From: Sulfitobacter noctilucicola
Lineage (GTDB): Bacteria; Pseudomonadota; Alphaproteobacteria; Rhodobacterales; Rhodobacteraceae
Length of the DNA: 64,000 bases
Assembly (NCBI RefSeq): GCF_000622385.1
Contig: NZ_JASD01000008.1
Location: 2,294,001-2,358,000 of the forward strand
Direction: 5' to 3'
The notes under the pieces were generated by a model. The model saw nothing but the letters and a program-made list of their open reading frames with translations. It ran no database searches and had not been told where the DNA came from. The position numbers were made by a program, and so were the translations under genes. This document shows, one piece after another, positions 61,024-64,000 of this stretch (positions within the stretch are counted from its first letter, which is position 1; each line of letters begins with the position of its first letter).

Positions 61024-64000
61024 TTAGAACAAGCTTCCGAGTTTCCCCAGCAGTCCCTTGGCCGTGTCAGCGGCGCCACCGGCAACGTCTTTCACCTCGT
61101 CAAATGCGTCTTCGGCGGTTTCCATCAGACCTTCGCCTGCTTTCTCAAGCTCTTCTTTCGCCTTTTGCGCCTGTTCCATTGCCAACTCGGCTGCTTTTTC
61201 AAGCTGGTCCTGCGCTTCCTTGGCCTTCGCCTCAGCGTGCTTGCGCGCCTCTTCGGCCTTTTTCATCGCTTCTTTGGCGTATTCGCCAGCTTTGTCGGTC
61301 GCGTCGTCAAAGGCGTCATTGAACTGGTCCAGAAGTCCGCTGGCCGTATCCTCAACTGCGTCCTGCGCATCGTTGGCAAAGTCCTGAGCGTCCCCGGCCA
61401 TATCCTCCATCTGTTTTTTGACGGCTTCGGCTTTCTTTTTGGCGGCTTCTGCCATTTGGTCGACCGCCTCAAGCACCCCTTTGCGGGTCTCGTCGAGCAC
61501 TTCGATCGCTTCTTCGGCCCCGTCTTTGAGGTCTTCGCCGAACTCGCTGACCTGCTCTTCAACGCCGTGATAGGCGTCCTCAAGCTCCTCTTTCGCGGCT
61601 TCTGCCGCTTTCTTGGCGTTCTCCGCGACTGTCTTGAGCTTGTCCTTGGCCGCATCAGACATGTCTTCGGCAAAGTCCCAGAATTCGCCGCCCAGATCAA
61701 AGAGGTCATCTACGGCTTCGCCGACGAGGTTTTGTATCCCGTCCTTGACGCCCATCGCCCTTTCTTCAGCGGCTTTGGTTGCCTCTTGTACAAGGTTCCA
61801 GACGTCCTCTACCTTATCTTCGACCTGCTCGCGTGCATCGTCAGCAAATTCGAGGGCCTCTTTGGCACTCTCCACAGCTTCTTCGCCAAAGTCCTTGGCC
61901 GCATCGAAGATTTCTTCGCCTGTCTCGCGCAGCTCTTCAGCGGCACGCTCTTTGGCTTCCTCGGCCGCTTTGCGCCCTTCGTTAATCTGCTTCATCAGAT
62001 CTTTGCCAACGCCGCCGATGACCTCGCCGACCTGTTCCGCAAACTCAAGCACGTCGTCAGCCGCATCGGCCAACTCTTCGCCCGCTTTGTCTTTCAGCGC
62101 TTCCACAGCCTCTTCGACGTCTTCGACCAAATCTTCGGCCAATTCGCGTCCTTCGTCTATGGCCTCTCCGGCCTGCTGGAGGAGGTCGTTCGCGGCATCC
62201 TTGGCCTCTTTGACCTTATCGCGGATTTCCTGAAGCATCCTCTCGGCTTCCTGACGCCCTTTTTCGATCTCGTCAGCGGCATCATCAATCGCCTCGCCTG
62301 CGGTATCCGCCGCGTCGTCGATCTCTTTCATCAGATCTTCGTAGGCGCCACCGGCAAGCTCTCCGATATCCTCGCCAGCCGCTTCAAGCTCTTCCAGCAA
62401 GGCTTCAGCTTCCTGGCGTACAGTGTCCATGGCTTCTTGGACCTGCCGTTTGGATTCCTCGTAATCCGCCTCCAGCTTCTCAATGACAGCCTCAAGCTCC
62501 TGGCCTTCTCGATCAAAGATTTCCTTGGCAACATCCGGCACAGCACGAATGAACTCGATGTACTCCAGCGCCTGTCTACGCTGTTCTTGCGCATAAGCGG
62601 CCGGGTCTTCGAGAAACTTGCGGATTTCCAGCGCTCTTTCGTAGGTGTCCGCAAAGGTGCCCAAAATCGGGATCATCTTCGTATACTGATACGTCAGGAA
62701 CTTTAGCAGATCATCATAGATCGGCGTGACGCCGCTTGCCTCGATCTTCAGACCGATAATCGGGTCCCATTTCTCTAATGTCAGCTTCGCGGCAGCACTG
62801 GCTCCAACCGCTTTGATGTCACCACTCGCGCCAAGGATCAGGCTCTCCTCGCCCTTGAATGCAATTATTGAAGGCACAGTGAACAGCATGTTGGTAGATG
62901 CCACCGCGACCCCGTCCATGATGGATTGCTTGAGCATTTCGATTGAAAGGGACGCGGTCATTTCCTGGTTTTGCGAGACCTTGAATTCGATCTGCTTGCC
63001 CAGTCCTGCCCAACTGTCGGCGGCCGCCGCGCCAATACCTGCAATGGCCGAACCGCTGGTTGACAGCTCGCAGGTGGTGATGAATTCGTCGCCCTTCGTC
63101 GAAAAGGAAAACTCGGCCGAGAAGGGCTTGAATTCGCCCGTGACAAAGATGCCGTACGCCCCTGTGCCGATGCCGATGCTTTCGACAATATCAACCTCAA
63201 CAGCCGCTTCGACCTGACCTTTTTCGGTGAGTTTGAGTTTAAGAGTGCCGTTGTAGGGTCCTAAACTCATGCCAACAGAGATTTCGCCGCCCTTGAAATC
63301 CAGCCCTTCGAGGGTCTCGATAATCAGCGCCTCGCCATCCGCACCCGTCGGCTGTTTAACCGTAACTTTCTGATCTGGTAGGTGCTTGTTAACTTCTTTG
63401 ACGATTTCTTCGGCAACTTTTTCGTCCGTAGGATCCTGATCAATGACGATGGGTTGAGAGGGATCACCGCATTTTATCGCCTCTGCAATCGCGTCCTCAA
63501 CCGGCTTGCCTTCCAAGGGCTGGTCGCCACCTGAGGCACTGCCACCGCCGCCCTGTTCCGGAGCTGTGGTGCCTTCACCGCCGACAGACTGGCCGCCGCC
63601 CGTTTCAGAAACGCCGCCTCCTCCGGCCTCGGATGTGCCGTCGCCAGCATCCACAGCACCGCCGTTCAGCGCCTTCATCGTCTTGCCACCCGGCTCGACA
63701 TAACAATCGCCAAAGCCCAATGCTTTTTCCTGAAACGCCGTGATTGCCGCGCGTGTCTTGGGGCCTATGATTCCATCGACCGACAGGCTGGCACCGTTGT
63801 TGTTGAGAAGCGTCTGGACAACAGTGACATCGTCAGGTCCGTTATCGGCCCCTTTCCCGACGGAGCCGGAGATCGTCTTGCCAACATTGCCGGCTCCGCT
63901 CAGCAAGGCTTCAAGGTTGGTAAGCTTGCCATCAATGCGGTCCAGTATTGCCTGCTCATCCGGTTCGATAACCTGATCAGCAATAAAGTCCTGGTAGAAT
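61024..64000 (-). CDS. large peptidoglycan-binding, helix-rich protein (5' end outside window)
   Basis: The open frame runs to the right edge without a stop, so the true start lies outside. Visible residues number about 991. From the N-terminal side of what is seen: a short region with DEQAILDRIDGKL; a PG_binding_1 domain (VVQTLLNNNG ... VDGIIGPKTRAAITAFQ) at about residues 55-100; a Gly/Ser-rich linker; a beta-rich domain of about 290 residues with no family I know; then about 530 residues of charged, Ala/Glu/Lys-rich amphipathic helix containing very few Gly or Pro, ending in GLLGKLGSLF. There is no membrane segment in the visible part. Its role is unknown; wall attachment plus a long rod is inference. 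Confidence 0.75.
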   Translation of the reverse strand, partial: FYQDFIADQVIEPDEQAILDRIDGKLTNLEALLSGAGNVGKTISGSVGKGADNGPDDVTVVQTLLNNNGASLSVDGIIGPKTRAAITAFQEKALGFGDCYVEPGGKTMKALNGGAVDAGDGTSEAGGGGVSETGGGQSVGGEGTTAPEQGGGGSASGGDQPLEGKPVEDAIAEAIKCGDPSQPIVIDQDPTDEKVAEEIVKEVNKHLPDQKVTVKQPTGADGEALIIETLEGLDFKGGEISVGMSLGPYNGTLKLKLTEKGQVEAAVEVDIVESIGIGTGAYGIFVTGEFKPFSAEFSFSTKGDEFITTCELSTSGSAIAGIGAAAADSWAGLGKQIEFKVSQNQEMTASLSIEMLKQSIMDGVAVASTNMLFTVPSIIAFKGEESLILGASGDIKAVGASAAAKLTLEKWDPIIGLKIEASGVTPIYDDLLKFLTYQYTKMIPILGTFADTYERALEIRKFLEDPAAYAQEQRRQALEYIEFIRAVPDVAKEIFDREGQELEAVIEKLEADYEESKRQVQEAMDTVRQEAEALLEELEAAGEDIGELAGGAYEDLMKEIDDAADTAGEAIDDAADEIEKGRQEAERMLQEIRDKVKEAKDAANDLLQQAGEAIDEGRELAEDLVEDVEEAVEALKDKAGEELADAADDVLEFAEQVGEVIGGVGKDLMKQINEGRKAAEEAKERAAEELRETGEEIFDAAKDFGEEAVESAKEALEFADDAREQVEDKVEDVWNLVQEATKAAEERAMGVKDGIQNLVGEAVDDLFDLGGEFWDFAEDMSDAAKDKLKTVAENAKKAAEAAKEELEDAYHGVEEQVSEFGEDLKDGAEEAIEVLDETRKGVLEAVDQMAEAAKKKAEAVKKQMEDMAGDAQDFANDAQDAVEDTASGLLDQFNDAFDDATDKAGEYAKEAMKKAEEARKHAEAKAKEAQDQLEKAAELAMEQAQKAKEELEKAGEGLMETAEDAFDEVKDVAGGAADTAKGLLGKLGSLF

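Noticed and set aside
61165-62706. A 513-residue open frame opposite the helix-rich protein
   Set aside because: It is Phe/Leu/Val-rich as a mirror of the Glu/Lys/Ala-rich gene and has no ribosome site. The minus-strand reading is clearly the real one.

Overview
The window looks like a chromosomal segment of a marine Roseobacter-group alphaproteobacterium (Rhodobacteraceae). The evidence is the gene content: a DddP-type DMSP lyase with every known active-site residue, a glnB-glnA pair, TamA/TamB, a TRAP transporter, a choline ABC transporter, and a complete cbb3 oxidase block (ccoNOQP, ccoGHIS) next to an FnrL-type regulator and hemN. Coding density is high, starts often overlap upstream stops by 4 bases, and two tRNA genes are present. 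I see no rRNA, CRISPR array, integrase or insertion sequence.

Layout. 0.1-10.8 kb: two small exported proteins sharing a Cys motif, purB, an alpha/beta hydrolase-OsmC fusion, a trans-sulfuration-type PLP lyase, a LysM protein, dddP, a small DUF3445/HODM-like protein, a glyoxalase-family protein and a lytic transglycosylase. 10.9-15.4 kb: glnB-glnA, the NAD(P)H-hydrate repair enzyme, a Hint-domain protein and tRNA-Leu(UAG). 15.4-25.3 kb: an 819-base stretch with little in it, then a large RTX protein with a PIG-L deacetylase domain and three 72-residue repeats, then tamA-tamB. 25.3-33.9 kb: flavin reductase, acs, an MDR oxidoreductase, a TRAP system (substrate-binding protein, small and large permeases) with tandem hairpins, and an AI-2E/PerM transporter. 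34-41.7 kb: a CMD-family protein, a P-loop kinase, an AEC transporter, and a housekeeping run (SPOR lipoprotein, D,D-carboxypeptidase, tmk, holB, tatD, metallo-beta-lactamase-fold hydrolase) followed by tRNA-Ser(UGA). 42-50.8 kb: a catabolic-looking set (GMC oxidoreductase, CaiB-type CoA-transferase, gamma-glutamyltransferase-like enzyme, acetamidase/formamidase) beside choXWV. 50.8-60.9 kb: the cbb3 and microaerobic block with three FNR boxes. 61-64 kb: the 3' part of a very long peptidoglycan-binding, helix-rich protein running off the right edge.

How the genes work together. The best-integrated unit is the microaerobic block: FnrL senses low oxygen, ccoNOQP encodes the high-affinity oxidase, ccoGHIS assembles and loads copper into it, and hemN supplies oxygen-independent haem synthesis. 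The FNR boxes upstream of ccoN and ccoG are placed as expected for class II activation. A second theme is use of marine methylated solutes: DMSP (dddP) and choline (choXWV, whose substrate box is intact).

The parts least explained by known systems are the partial peptidoglycan-binding helical protein, the PIG-L/RTX/repeat protein, and the GMC-CoA transferase-GGT-amidase set next to the choline transporter.
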